DNA of 64,000 nt from Cordylochernes scorpioides (taxonomy: Eukaryota; Arthropoda; Arachnida; Pseudoscorpiones; Chernetidae), in the NCBI GenBank assembly GCA_030710605.1, contig CP092879.1, positions 44,025,151 to 44,089,150 on the forward strand, read 5' to 3'. The notes beneath the pieces were generated by a model that made no database searches, was not told the DNA's origin, and saw only the letters and a list, made by a program, of their open reading frames with translations. Made by a program: the position numbers and the translations under genes. Shown here in pieces: positions 9,697 through 21,306 of the stretch (within the stretch, counting starts at the first letter, position 1; every line of letters starts with the position of its first letter).

Positions 9697-11589
9697 TTAA
9701 TAGTAGTGCAGCCGGTCTGGCGGTCTTCTGGATCGCTGCGGTCTTGGACTGCGCACAGGGACAGGGACAGCCGCAGCAGCAGGGCCCGGTTCTGGTTCTT
9801 GAGTGTCCTCTTGTGCTGAAGACTCCGCTCCTTTCAATTCTTCGTCCACCTCCGGGGCTTCTTCCATTGTCTTCTCCTGTCCTCCAAGCCTAGGGTGATC
9901 TCGAGAAGTGCCAGGCAGTATAAAATCTCTTGATGTACCCGGCAATACCAAATCTCTCACTTCAGGAACTTCTTTCTTGATAACTGGCCTTAGTTGATTT
10001 ATGTGTCTTTTCACATAACGGCCTTCGTCTTCTATAAGGTAATGTCGGCTGCTCAGTAGTTCCATGACCCTGCCCCTTTTCCATTTTGGTCCGTTAGCAA
10101 AACTCCGAAAATACACATCAGAGCCGACCGCAAAATGCTCTTGCTTCCTCATGGCATCATGGTACACCTCTCCTACCTTCGCCACTTTCGGAATCAAATT
10201 TGAAAATCTTGATCTTAGACTTCTTTTCATTAAAAGTTCCGCGGGAGACTCCATTAATACCGTTTGAGGAAAAGCTCTATGGGTGAATAAAAATCGCTGT
10301 AGATTGATTTCTATACTGTCCTTTCCTTGGTTCTTTCGTAAAGAGTTTTTAAATTCACGTACATATCGCGCAACTAAGCCATTAGTGCTGGGATTGTACG
10401 GACTCGTTTTTGTGTGTCTTATACCATCTATTTTTGTAAATTCCTCAAATTCACTTGAGACAAATTGTCTGCCATTATCGGTTACCAAAGGTTCAGGTAA
10501 TCGAAATCTGGCAAAGATCTCCCTAAGATGTCCTATGATAGTCCTGCTCGTAATGTCCTTTATGATGACAATCTCCAGCCATTTGTTGTACGCGTCTACA
10601 AGGACCATAAACATTCGTCCCATAAAGGGACCTGCTAAATCTAAGTGTAGACGGTGCCACGGCTTCTCAGGCCAAGTCCACTCTGAAATGGTAGACGGCG
10701 GCATACTTGCAGATTCTTGGCATATTCTACAATCTCTAGCCAACTCTTCAATGTTCTTATCTATGCCTGGCCACCAAAAATACGGTCTAGCAATCATTTT
10801 CATTTTCACCATCCCTAGGTGCATCTCATGTAAATCGTTCAAAATTAAGGTTCTTAATTTCTGGGGAATTACCACTCTTTCACGCCATTGAAGACACCCA
10901 AACTCACAACTTAATTCGTCTTTTATCCTATAATAGGAATAAAGTGGATTTTCCTGCGATACCTTTGGAATTTGCCAATTATTTTCCCTAACATTTCTCA
11001 ACACAATTGATAGTAATTTATCCCGGCGTGTCTCAACTGCCACATCCTGGAATGAGAAGGGGACCTCACTCATTTTCCGAAGGAGAAGCACCTGATCCTC
11101 ATCCAAAGATTCCGTGGTCTTTGAGACTAAAGGTAATCGTGATAACGCGTCTGCATTGCCATTATCATCAGTTTTTCGAAACTCCACAGTGTATTTAAAT
11201 GCAGATAATTTTAAAGACCACCTCTTAATTCTTGATGCAGCACATATGGGGATCGGTTTCTGGGGTGAAAAAATGTGCATTAAAGGTCGGTTGTCTGTGA
11301 TCAACACAAATTCACGTCCCAATAGATATTGTCGGAATTTCTCACAACCAAAAATGATGCTTAAGGCTTCTTTTTCTAATTGCGAATACCGCCTTTCCGC
11401 TTCAGTTAGCGTTCTTGAAGCAAAGGCTTTAAGAGTTTCTTCCTTTCTATCGTTCCTGTGACTCAGAACCACTCCTAAACCATAGCTAGAGGCGTCACAT
11501 GCAAGGACTAGTTCCCTAGTTGCATCATAATGTGCCAGCACCGACTCGTTAGTTAGCAATGCTTTGCATTTTGCAAATAATATACGGTG
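9697..11589 (-). pseudogene. pol: Gypsy 1 pol, 3' part: RNase H and integrase
   Basis: The minus-strand frame 11559-9697 encodes 620 residues. RNase H begins near the start (LVLACDASSYGLGVVL with the first catalytic Asp). The integrase zinc region follows (HEMHLG...PYFWWPG...CRICQ). The integrase core has the first Asp in HLDLAGPF, the second in VTDNGRQF and a following Glu in a region rich in TSPYNPSTNG. The C-terminal tail is Glu/Pro-rich. A stop just upstream (about 11587) separates it from the RT segment in the same frame. It would act in copying the RNA into DNA and inserting it. Confidence 0.9.
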
Positions 11590-12418
11590 TTAGCTAGTCC
11601 AGTTCCATTTGGAATTCTTTTTTAAGAGGTGATAGAAGGGCGCTAAAATATCTGCAATATTTCTTATAAACCTAGAGTAATACATAAGGAGACCTATAAA
11701 AGATCTCAATTGAGAAACGTTTGTAGGTTCAGGCGCCTCTACCACCGCTTCTATTTTACTACTTATGGGATGCAGTCCTTTTTTATCTATTTTAAAACCT
11801 AAATATTCAACAGCATTTACTGCGAATTTGCATTTATCCTTGTTTAATCTTAAACCTTTTTCTTGCAGCCTTTTAAAGACCAATTCCAGCTTTTGCTCGT
11901 GATCCCTATGATCCTTTTCGGCTACCAGGATGTCATCGAGGTAGCAAGCCACTCCCGACATATCTGCAAATAGATTGTCCATTTCTCTTTGGAACTTATT
12001 TGGTGCTACAGCTACTCCATAGGGTAGCCTTTTAAAGGCAAATAACCCCTTCGTAGTATTTATGTTCACCACTCTTTTGGTCTCTTCAGATAACCTGACC
12101 TGCAAATAAGCTCTGGATAAGTCCAATGACGAAAACACTGTATTTCCAGACAATTTTGAAAATATTTCGTCTATTGATGGAAGCGGGTACTTATCCAATT
12201 CTATGGCCTTATTTGCGGTGCATCAAAAATCGCCGCAAATTTTAAGGCTTCCATCTTTCTTCAGTACTGGTACTATAGGTGCGGCCCAGTTTGCATACTC
12301 AATAGGTTGTAAAATTCCCTCGTTAACCATACCATCGATTTCATTTTCTACTTTTTTCTTCAAAGAAAAAGGAAAACTTCTCGCCTTACAAAATACAGGA
12401 GTCGTATTTTTTTTTTAA
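11590..12418 (-). pseudogene. pol: Gypsy 1 pol, reverse transcriptase
   Basis: RT finger and palm motifs are clear: PLPSIDEIFSKL, SSLDLSRAYLQV with the first catalytic Asp, and the YLDD box (residues 86-89 of the frame starting at 12198). An in-frame TGA at about 12205 replaces a codon after CGDF, and a frameshift in the poly-T run at 12408-12416 separates this part from gag-protease. The RT would make cDNA in cytoplasmic particles if intact. Confidence 0.9.
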
Positions 12419-13645
12419 ATAAAAATCAATATAGACGTTTTTTAAGCAACCTAATTCTTTGCTAAATAAATTAGCATACTTATTTATTATAAATTTGATA
12501 TCGGACTCGCTTACTTGTATAATGTTCAATAACCTAGAAAAATCAAGATTTGAACCTTTTAGCCATTCTCGTCCCAACAAAACTATCGAAATATCTTCAT
12601 CTACAACTATCAACCGCAAATCTTGATTTGCCTCCTTCACAAAAACTCTTCTCTCACCAATAATTTTTATTGGTTTTCCGCAAAAGGACCTCAATCTTAA
12701 ATAAGATGGAGATAATTTATTATCTTTCCAGTATTTTTCATAAATTGTTTTCGGTATCAGTGTGACGGGACTTCCCGTGTCCACCACAAAACACAACTGA
12801 TACTCGTCAACATGTAGATTTATTTTTGCATCAGTATCACCTTGTACCGAATAAATAAATTCGTCCTGCACATATCTGCAGTCTGGCAATGATTTACCCG
12901 TTTTGCACACCCTGCTCAAATGTCCAATTCTCTTGCATTTGAAACAGGATTTTGTTTTATGTGGACATGCAGGTGCCAGGTGAGAGTTTTTTTCGCCGCA
13001 TCGGAAACAAATTGTCTCCCTTCTTTGCATACCGGGCCCATGCTGCCATCCACTACGAGCTTCATTCTTTCTATTTCCTCCCGGAACAATATCCATCTTA
13101 GCCACTAGTCCATCCTGCAGCTCCTTAGCATTTTGTTCAGCTAGCTCAAACGAGACTGCTATAGAAAATACCCTGTCCAAGGTGAAATCGTCATCCTCCT
13201 GTAACAATTTCTTCTGAAGGCTTTCCGATTTTATACCAGCCACAAAACGGTCTCGTAACATGACCTCCAACATTTCACCAAAGGTGCAATCCATAGCCAA
13301 ATGCCTGAGCTCACGCAGGTATTCTGAGACGGATTCATTCTCTAGTTGTATTCTCTTCAAGAACCTGCATCGTTGAGGAATCACCTTCTTTCTCGGAGCT
13401 AGATGTAGCTTTATTCTTCGTATTAACCGTTCATAAGGCTGTTCTTTCATTGTACTAGGGAAAAACAAATTATTGCCCAGCTTCAACATTTCCGAATCCA
13501 GAAGAGAAACAAAGATGGGCATTCTTTTTCCTTCTTCCAATGCATTTGCCTCAAAAGCTGCTTCAAACCTCTGAACGAAAATCTCAAAGGATTCTTCCCC
13601 TGGCCTGAAGAAACAGAACGGTACAATCATTGGACCCCCAGACAT
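12386..13645 (-). pseudogene. gag: Gypsy 1 gag and protease
   Basis: A 419-codon frame from ATG at 13645. A capsid-like region includes FRPGEESFEIFVQRFEAAFE. Two CCHC zinc knuckles lie at about residues 213-227 and 234-247. The retropepsin motif FVVDTGSPVTLIP has DTG at 289-291. RT sequence begins before the frameshift at the 3' end. Gag packages the element RNA and the protease matures the polyprotein. The first 740 codons of the element would form one gag-pol frame without the shift. Confidence 0.9.
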
Positions 13646-13733
13646 ACTGTTGGCTTCTCGTTCGCTTTATATTTCTGTTTTCCTCCACCTGTGAAAGAGC
13701 ACTTGAACCGGTTCCCACACACTCGTCGCCAGT

Positions 13734-13901
13734 TGTTGTGTCGCCTCCCAGTATTAGTCACGACACGCAGCCTATATTTACTGGTCAATTTCACTTTAAT
13801 TGCACCGTTAATGTCCTATATATACAAATATATATTTACATATTAATAATAAGAAAACATGAAAAATACATACAGATATTTAACAATTTACATACACAAC
13901 A
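13734..13901 (-). repeat. 5' LTR of Gypsy 1
   Basis: 168 bp, same ends as the partner LTR. The candidate primer-binding site lies next to its inner end at about 13720-13732. Confidence 0.93.
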
Positions 13902-13959
13902 TAGTGTTTATAAAGAGCTATTATAAAAAATCATTTTTATTATTTATATATATTAGGCC

Positions 13960-14096
13960 TATTAGAGTTCGAGGGGGAAGAGACGACGGGGATACACAGA
14001 CGATCTAAAACAATGGACTGGGCGAGACACATACGAGGAGATGAAGAGGATGGTGGAGGACCGGGAAGTATGGAGAGACCATGTGGCCCACCATCA
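13960..14096 (+). pseudogene. LINE ORF C-terminal end fragment
   Basis: In one frame the sequence reads RGKRRRGYTDDLKQWTGRDT, then EMKRMVEDREVWRDHVAHHQ and a stop. This fits the conserved C-terminal tail of many LINE endonuclease-RT ORFs (a basic GRxRxxYxDD-like motif, then EDRxxWR). Nothing upstream of it remains; the Gypsy LTR abuts 60 bp before it. The tail runs directly into the 55-bp minisatellite. Confidence 0.75.
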
Positions 14097-14508
14097 GTAG
14101 AGAAATGCATTGAAGGATGGAGAATGGAAAGACCATATGGCCAATCCTCGGTAGAGGAAGGCATTGAAAGAGGGAGATATGGAGACACCATGTAGCCCAC
14201 GCTCAGTAGAGGAAGGCATTGAAGGAGGGAGATATGGAGAGACCATGTGGCCCACCCTCAGTAGAGAAATGCATTGAAGGGGGGAGATATGGAGAGACCA
14301 TGTGGCCCACCCTCAGTAGAGGAAGGCATTGAAGAAGGGAGATATGGAGAGACCATGTGGCCCACCCTCAGTAGAGAAATGCAATGAAGGAGGGAGATAT
14401 GGAGAGACCATGTGGCCCACCCTCAGTAGAGGAAGGCATTGAAGGAGGGAGATATGGAGAGACCATGTAGCCCACCTTCAGTAGAGGAAGGCACTAAAGG
14501 CGGAGGAG
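14060..14508 (+). repeat. 55-bp minisatellite, about eight units
   Basis: Units are exactly 55 bp apart where measured (GATATGG at 14176, 14231, 14286). They read GGAAGGCATTGAAGGAGGGA, then GATATGGAGAGACCATGTGG, then CCCACCCTCAGTAGA. Two variants (AGGAAGGCA and AGAAATGCA starts) partly alternate. The unit still spells the LINE's last codons (EIWRDHVAHPQ-stop), so it grew from the LINE end. Because 55 is not a multiple of 3, the array does not encode a repeat protein. Confidence 0.93.
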
Positions 14509-15296
14509 AATTAGAAAACTATTCTAGATTTAATTATTTTGACGTCAAACCATAAATACTCGAATAAAAATAAATATGTAAATTAATAGATATTATTCTA
14601 TCAAAGATATATTTATAGAAAATGTTTATTTTTGACGATTGGCCTTCGTATCGCTCTACGTCAACAAGTTTTGAAATTTCACATCGATGATGGCGGCACG
14701 TTAATTGACACATCTCGACATCGTAAAGTTCTAGAAATAGTTTCGTAAACTCTAGGAAACCATGTGATGTCAAAAAAGGTTATTCAGTTAGAGATTTATT
14801 TTGCCAAAGAGATTGAGATTGAAGCTACTTTATTTCAATGCCCATGTAAGATTATATAAGGTTAAATACAGAATAAATATAAATATGAATAAATAAATGA
14901 TTATATAATGATAAATATATGAATAAACAGATATAACTGTAAATAGATAAAAATAATTGATAAATATACATATATATAAAATATATATACAAGGTCTTCC
15001 AAAGAGAGAGAGGGGGTTGTACCAGGATGAAAGAAAAATGTGAAAATGAAAGCTGAACGGACTACATGGTCTATCACCTCTGCTATTTATTCATTGACGC
15101 TCGCTAGAAATCAACAATCAAATAATTTGAAGTCCAATAAAATATTTTGCCTACACGAAAAAAAATAGAGTGAGTTTTATCAATTTTTGAGTGAAGATAA
15201 GAATTAATAAGAATATATTAATATTTTTAAATGCTTCTCTATTTTTCAAGGTAACAATTGAGTTAACTTGAAGATAGAGGTTGCCTGGCCGGCATT
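14509..15296. other. Gene-free stretch with an old dispersed repeat
   Basis: There is no credible ORF. About 14810-14960 (GAGATTGA...TTATATAAGGTTAAATACAGA) and 15010-15170 (CATGGTCTATC, CCTCTGCTATTTATTCATT) recur at 17500-17640 and 17265-17405, so they are two dispersed modules found twice in opposite order. Confidence 0.65.
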
Positions 15297-15871
15297 GATA
15301 GTTGAGTGAAGAGGTAGAAAAAGGTCAATATGTAAATAATAAAATTTGGTCATAACACTATAAGATCGCGACGAAAAATTAAGACTATTTAAAACTCAAA
15401 TTGTGTCTTTATAGTAGATTCTTACATTGCTAACATTTAGCATATCTCAATTTATCTGTGAAAAATAGACACTTCGGCCAGTTAGAATTTTTTATTTTCT
15501 CAACGTTTCGACAAAAATCTTTTGTCTTCGTCAGGAGAAATAAATAAAAATAAAACATTTGGCAATGCGATAAAAAATAGAACAATTTTTAACTCCTTGC
15601 CAAATGCTTTATTTTTATTTATTTCTCCTGAGGAAGACAAAAGATTTTTGTCGAAACGTTAAGAAAATAAAAAATTCTAACTGGCCGAAGTGTCTATTTT
15701 TCTCAGAAAAATTGAGATATACTTATAATAAATGTTAGCAATATAAGAATTCACTATAACAACAGATTTTGAGTTTTAAATAGTCTTAATATTTCATCGC
15801 GATCTTATAGCATTATGACCAAATTTTACTATTTACATATTGACTTTTTTCTACCTCTTCACTCAACTATC
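15297..15871. mobile_element. Hairpin MITE, 575 bp
   Basis: The whole element is an imperfect palindrome centred near 15584. It runs from GATAGTTGAGTGAAGAGG on the left to CCTCTTCACTCAACTATC on the right. The arms include CACTTCGGCCAGTTAGAA and CAACGTTTCGACAAAAATC. Fragments of the same family lie at 33245-33440, 51245-51375 and 55045-55250. It is non-coding. Confidence 0.85.
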
Positions 15872-16440
15872 ACTATATTTTATGTCATAGTCACATCCTA
15901 TAGATGACAATTTTCGAGCTATTTTAGGTTTCAATTATTTTACGTAATTATATAACTCAGGGTCAAAATGAATAATTTGTATTTAATTACATCATTGTCC
16001 ACCGAGTATAAAATAATTATTAACTTCAAGGCCGGACATTCTAAAATATTTTCCAACTTTTTATTTCCTCCTCATTTTGAGAATTCAAATTTACCAGAGA
16101 ATTTTGTGTTAATTACGTTTAAACCTCCTCTTTTGTATACACAAACAGCACACATGAATATACAAGTGTATAATAATACACGATACAAGTCACAAATATA
16201 AACAACAATACAGGTGTATATTGATTTTAATATTTTATGTAATTTAGTAATTATGTACCTGGGTTAATCCTTTGTAGGGCATAGATCCTTAATAAAAGGC
16301 TTGTTGTTGTTGAATATGATAATATTCCAAAAATTTACTTGTGTATTTGTGTGTATTTTAAGATTATGCAACTTCTTTTACTCTGGCGTGTATTCAGGTT
16401 ATACTTTTATGAAATATTTGCGTGCTCCAATTATTTAACT
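15872..16440. other. Gene-free AT-rich stretch
   Basis: A possible LINE tail with AATAAAAGGCTTGTTGTTGTTG lies at about 16290-16312; the (GTT)n ending resembles other LINE 3' ends in this window. Nothing else is recognisable. Confidence 0.5.
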
Positions 16441-16444
16441 CTTC

Positions 16445-16620
16445 TTAGATCTCTCTCTTTAACAAGTGTGTCGAAGGCTACCATCTACAAGTATCATTTT
16501 GGTTTTGAGTTGGGTAATGCCAGCTACTTAATCGACCTGTCCACTCTGTGAGAAAAACTCTCGCAGTCCACCGGTGGCGGAGTCTTTCCCGCGGTGGACG
16601 CCACCAATGAAGACTATATA
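16445..16620 (+). repeat. GC-richer dispersed repeat (copy 1)
   Basis: It matches 30825-31020 in reverse orientation: GGCTACCATCTACAAGTA, GACCTGYCCACTCTGTG, CTCTCGCAGTCCA. Both copies are partly open (the minus copy has KATIYKYHLGLDVSNASYFID). The stops and dispersal suggest a transposon fragment of unknown type. Confidence 0.6.
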
Positions 16621-17640
16621 TATTTAATATATATGTATATATATCAATGTATTCATATATTATCTCTATTTATTCATATATTTATCTTTATTTAATCTTA
16701 TTTATTGATATTTACTCGTTCATTTTGTAATTTACTTCATATAATCTTATATGAACGATATAATAAAGTAGATTCAATCTAAATCTCTCTCTTTCTCTGT
16801 AGATAAACAGAAAGGCAAACAATATCATTAATAAATTGGAGTTATGCTAGTTAATAGATAGTTAATTTATTTTTAAATAGAGGGATTAGTAATTTTATAT
16901 AAACTAATGTTTTTATTATTATTTTAGTGTGTTTTTATCGATTTACAAGTCCATTACATTCCGCTAGATGATTGGCACACAGGGAGGCCAATGTTGCTGG
17001 ACAAAGTATGGTGACATCGATCAGAAAAATGTGACATTCAAGGTGAAGATGGCAGTAACACAGAGGTCGTGTGACGACACCCTTTGATAAACAACTTTAT
17101 TTTTACTGAAACGTGTTTAACACTACTAGGTTGTGTTATCCTAAATTGATCTTCTTTTCAGCATGTTCGAAAACACGTGAAGAGTAAAAGAGAAGAATAA
17201 CTTATTTAAAAAATGGTCACACGTTGAAACGGCCCACTACCTTATGTTCAACTTCATGGTAGTTGTACTAGGGCGAAAGAAAAATGTCAACATGGAAGCT
17301 GATGGAATACATGGTCTATCGCCTCTGCTATTTATTCATTTATGTTCGCTAAAAATCAATACTCAAATAATCTGAAGTCCAATGAAATATTTTACCTACA
17401 CACGTTTGAATTCAAAGCACATTGATAATATAGAAACCTATTACAATAGAATCAATTGAATCATAACAATAGAATCAATATCCCATGAGAGAGAGAGAGA
17501 AAGAGAGAGATTGAAACTGATTTATTACAATGTACATATAATATTATATAAGGTTAAATACAGAATTAATATGCATAAAGTTATATAATGATAAATATAT
17601 GATATTAAATAGATATAAAATATTAAATAACTGATAAATA
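16621..17640. other. Gene-free AT-rich stretch with dispersed modules
   Basis: Contains inverted and direct relatives of 14810-15170 (about 16620-16815 inverted; 17265-17405 and 17490-17640 direct), a GA-rich run at 17489-17510, and no credible reading frame. Confidence 0.6.
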
Positions 17641-18933
17641 CAGGGTCCATTATAAAAGAAATGAGCATTTACTGGCAAAATACATTTATTGATCGTAATT
17701 TGTGCAAATGTTCAATATTCTTCAAAATACATTCCTCCTGCATCAATACACTTGCGGAGACCCGTTTGCCACGCCTGAAAGGCACCCTGAAACTCCTCGA
17801 CAGGAATGCTTCCCAGGAACGTTGTAACATGGTGTTGGATGTTTTCCACGGTTTCCCAATGTTTTCCTTTCATCTCTCTCTTGAGTCGCGGAAACAAAAA
17901 GAAGTCACATGGAGCTAAGTCGGGACTGTAAGGGGGGTGAGGGATCACCGAGGTGTTGCTCCGGGCCAGGAAGTTGGTAATGATGAAGGCTGTGTGGCTG
18001 GTGGCATTGTCATGGTGGAGCTTGACCGTGTCTTTAATGTCAGTCCTCACGCGTGCGATCCGGCGTTTCAATCTCCTGAGCACATCCAGGTAAAAGGCTG
18101 AGTTTACAGTTTGTCCCTGCGGTACAAACTCACAATGGACTATTCTTCGGATGTCAAAGGAGACAATGATCATCGTTTTGATGCGCGACTTGCTCATTCG
18201 CGCTTTCTTGTGTGCCATGCACAGCTATGCCTTCTCGACTCTGGGTCGTATTCAAACATCCAGGATTCGTCTCCGGTTACTACAGAGTTCAGAAAGTCCG
18301 GTTCATTTTGAATCATATCCAACATCTTGACAGCGCAAAACTCTAAGTTCTTTCTGGTCTTGCGTCAACACTTTCGGCACAAGCTTCGCACAGACCTTAC
18401 GCATTTGCAGATCCTCGGTCACTATCCCATGTACCACAATGTGGACATGTGTAATGTGTCAGCAATTTGCTGGATGCTTAATCGACGGTCGGTACGCAAA
18501 ACTTCGAGCACACGATCCACGTTCTTGTCAGTTCTGGCCGTTGTTGGGCGTCCTGAACGGGGTTCGTCGGCGACCTCCTCCCGGCCCTCCTTGAACGCCT
18601 TGTGCCACTTCCCAGACTGTGATCTTGAAATGCAATCGTCCTTGAAGGCTTTTTGCAGCATCTGGAATGTTTCGGTTGCATTTTTTCCAAGCCTCACGCA
18701 AAACTTTATGGCGTATCGTTGTTCAAGCGAACGCTCCATCGCGCTATGTTACAAAAGTTGAAAACACACTTCAAGCGGAGGCATGTATCTCCCCTCACAC
18801 TGCTCGAACTCAACTGACGACCGGATGGATTGAAGGGCATATCCCTCCACCACATTTCCCACGGTTTTACCGTGCTGCCATCCATCGTCGCGTCACAATA
18901 ACATTATGCTCATTACTTTCATAATGGACCCTG
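17641..18933 (-). mobile_element. Degenerate mariner transposon 1
   Basis: A 1293-bp element flanked by TA on both sides, with terminal inverted repeats CAGGGTCCATTATRAAAGWAATGAGCAT (two mismatches). The length and structure are typical of a mariner. Its transposase frame is broken. The right end also occurs alone at 8884 and 63705, so the family has dispersed. Confidence 0.93.
17712..18739 (-). pseudogene. Mariner 1 transposase pseudogene
   Basis: The N-terminal helix-turn-helix part is in 18739-18422 (QRYAIKFCVRLGKNATETFQ, then EEVADEPRSGRPTT). The middle holds the first catalytic Asp in VVTGDESWMFEYDPES (about 18285-18240), followed by a TGA. The C-terminal part is in 18218-17712, with HHDNATSHTAF and YSPDLAPCDFFLFPRL. 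Exactly 34 residues lie between the second and third Asp, the DD34D hallmark of mariner. At least one frameshift and one stop make it inactive. It would excise and insert the element at TA. Confidence 0.92.
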
Positions 18934-18962
18934 TATATATATATGTTATATTAAAATATTAT

Positions 18963-19003
<41 letters not shown>

Positions 19004-19423
19004 TACATTTCATATATACAAATACTCTGCTAATTCGACCGCCAGAGGTCTCTCTTTCCCAATAAAACCTCATTATTGTTGTTTCCCGATGGCTGGCTCA
19101 AATATTTTGTACATCATGTAATAATGTATATGGCCAATTATGGAATAATTAAAAATCAACGAGAATTGTTGATATTTATTCCGATAGATGGCGCAAGCCA
19201 TCAGCAACTTTCAGTTGCACGATAAGGAGATGCCTTTTTCTTAAATTATGTAATAAGTTTTTCATTTTTTAGATTCTTACGCCTTAATCCGGGCAGTACA
19301 TTAATCAAATTATGTTTTTTTTTTAAATATATATATTCCATAAGTTCAATTAAAGCAATATCTGATCAAAACTATTTTTATTATTATTCTTTCAAGATTT
19401 TTAACCACGATTGCATTAACATA
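18934..19423. other. Gene-free stretch with a MITE fragment
   Basis: (TA)n at about 18957-18998. 19125-19255 is a repeat fragment with GATGGCGCAAGCCATCAGCA and TGCACGATAAGGAGATGCC, also found at 48316-48748 and 50445-50540. No coding region. Confidence 0.7.
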
Positions 19424-19822
19424 CAGGGTGATCCAAAAGTCCCGCACAACTTTAAAAATTAATAACTCCGCGAATATTTGCGTTAGAGCAATGCGGTAAA
19501 CACCATTGTGTTCAGGATGCAATGGGATTTTTTATGGCAAATAATGAAAAATTCGAAATTGATTTTAGTTACAATTTTATTCACCAGATGGCGCTCTACC
19601 AGATTCAGATATTCAGCGGCCAAATTGTTTGATAAATTGAAAAATACAATTGAACGACATGTATTTTTCCTTTTTGAATACCAGGAAAGAACCCTAATAA
19701 TATCAAATAACAAATTAATAAAACACCACTTCACCAAAAGTATGAAGAATTGGTTAACGATTTTCAAATACAATCAGAGATATGTAAAATAGGCAAATGC
19801 AAATTAAAACATGTAGCAAAAA
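19424..19822 (+). repeat. Left 399-bp terminal inverted repeat
   Basis: It starts CAGGGTGATCCAAAAGTCCC after TA (19422-19423) and ends near CATGTAGCAAAAA. Both strands are open over about 95 codons in both TIR copies, which follows from the repeat and is not evidence of a gene. Confidence 0.9.
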
Positions 19823-20558
19823 TATTTATATTTTATATGGGGTTTTGTGAAATAGATTGAATGTTTGAAAAATACTGCTGATATCAATACACGAATTTTT
19901 GATATTTTAATATAGTACCAAAAATTATGATGGCACTACTAATAGGATTTCTTGCTATAAGAAATGTGTAGTTTCTTGACTAATTGGAGACCCTTGACTA
20001 TTTAACTGGATATTTGTCATGATCCAACAAATGAAATATAGAGGGGAGTGACAAAATATATTTGTCGTACTTTATTCCAAATATCCTATGGGCTTGTCAA
20101 ATGTTATCATTGTTTATTATACTGTACACAATTTAAAAAAAATGTTTCCCCTCAAATAAAAATAATTTTTAAATCGACCTTTTGCGTTGAAAAACGTGGT
20201 AGTAAAATCATTTTGTATTATTTTTTTTCACAAAATTTCTAAAGTTATTGGTATACAGAAAATATTCCTTATGCTATTTCTTCTAATGAGCGAAAAGCGA
20301 AAACTAAACATAAGGGGAAAAATTGTGTGCACCAGTGTTATTCGAGAAGTTATAACACTCTGGTTTGCACGACATAATATGTGAGCAAATGACAAACAAA
20401 AAATTACTGTTCACAAATAAAAAAAGATAGTCAAGATGTGAGGACAGCATTTATTATCCCCATATCCCAACACAAAGAGCTGCAAAATATTGGTAGATAA
20501 TATAATACATGGCGGCCTATATAACACATGAGGTAACTGCCTTCTCTCTTGTATTAGG
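19823..20558. other. Non-coding part between left TIR and transposase
   Basis: AT-rich, without a credible frame. It presumably holds the 3' untranslated part of the transposase transcript, which reads leftward. Confidence 0.5.
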
Positions 20559-21304
20559 TCACAATCCTTGCTCAATGTGGCACCCTTCATTCCCAATCAC
20601 CGCCTGCAGACGATAAATGACAGAATGGACAGCATTAAATAACATATCTGTTGAAATTGATAAAACGTGCCATCTGATAGAAGCCTTCAACATGGCCAAT
20701 GTGGTAGGCCAGCATCGATAAACACACGATTTAATGTACCCCCATAAACAAAAATCGCAAGGCGTCAAGTCTGGTGATCTTGGAGGCCACTGGTATATAA
20801 AGTGGCGACTTATCACACGATTTTCACAGAACGTATCCTTCAGCAATTGTTTGGCACCTCGGGAGATATGAGGAGGTCCTCCATCTTTCATGTGAGTCGT
20901 CTTTCGCTTAGTGCTTTTGCCCTGCAATATGGGAAAACCCTTTTCTCTCAAAAGTTGGACATAACGTTCATCAGTTACAAAAACGGTTTTAAAAGTTCTT
21001 CCATTGATTTTTCAAAGAAAAATGACCCAATAATAAAAGAAGTGAACCCACACAAAACTGTAACTCTAGGCTGGTAAAGTGGCATTTCTGTAAAAATCCT
21101 AGGGTTGTCTGTTGCCCAAATGCGGCTGTTTTGAATGTTAAATTCTCCGTTTAGAGAAAAGTGAGCATCATCTGTCCACAGAACATTCGACAGCCAGTTT
21201 TCATCAATATCAATTCGCCGGAAAACCCATGCAGCGAATTCTTGACGCATCTCAAATTCGCCAACTTTCAGCTCGTGAAAACTTTCAATTTTGTATGGGT
21301 ACAC
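20559..21304 (-). pseudogene. DDxD transposase pseudogene, N-terminus missing
   Basis: The catalytic domain is read on the minus strand. It starts at MYPYKIESFHELKVGEF, with the first Asp in VLWTDDAHFSLNG, the second in HMKDGGPPH and the third in PPRSPDLTPCDFCLWG. A one-base frameshift at about 20955-20975 separates the first part from the rest. There are 42 residues between the second and third Asp, wider than mariner (34) or Tc1. I place it in a wide-spaced clade of the IS630/Tc1/mariner superfamily. The DNA-binding N-terminal region (about 150-170 residues) is absent because a LINE fragment abuts at about 21307. Confidence 0.88.
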
Positions 21305-21306
21305 AC

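Larger units (their letters stand above)
9518..13901 (-). mobile_element. Ty3/Gypsy LTR retrotransposon 1
   Basis: A 4384-bp element with two 168-bp LTRs (9518-9685, 13734-13901) ending in the inverted pair TGTTGTGT/ACACAACA and flanked by a TAGTG duplication (9513-9517, 13902-13906). On the minus strand the order is gag, protease, RT, RNase H, integrase; there is no envelope ORF. A candidate primer-binding site TGGCGACGAG follows the 5' LTR with little spacing, and a purine tract AAGAGGGGAGATG precedes the 3' LTR. The LTRs differ at 5 of 168 positions (about 3 percent). One frameshift and two stops break the polyprotein, so the insertion is young but inactive. Confidence 0.95.

Noticed and set aside
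14013-14195. A tandem-repeat protein over the 55-bp minisatellite
   Set aside because: The unit is not a multiple of three and each unit carries a stop in the LINE frame.
19508-19792. A 94-codon gene in the 399-bp terminal repeat (and its twin at 30384-30668)
   Set aside because: Both strands are open in both repeat copies, with no start context or domain; it follows from low-complexity composition in a TIR.
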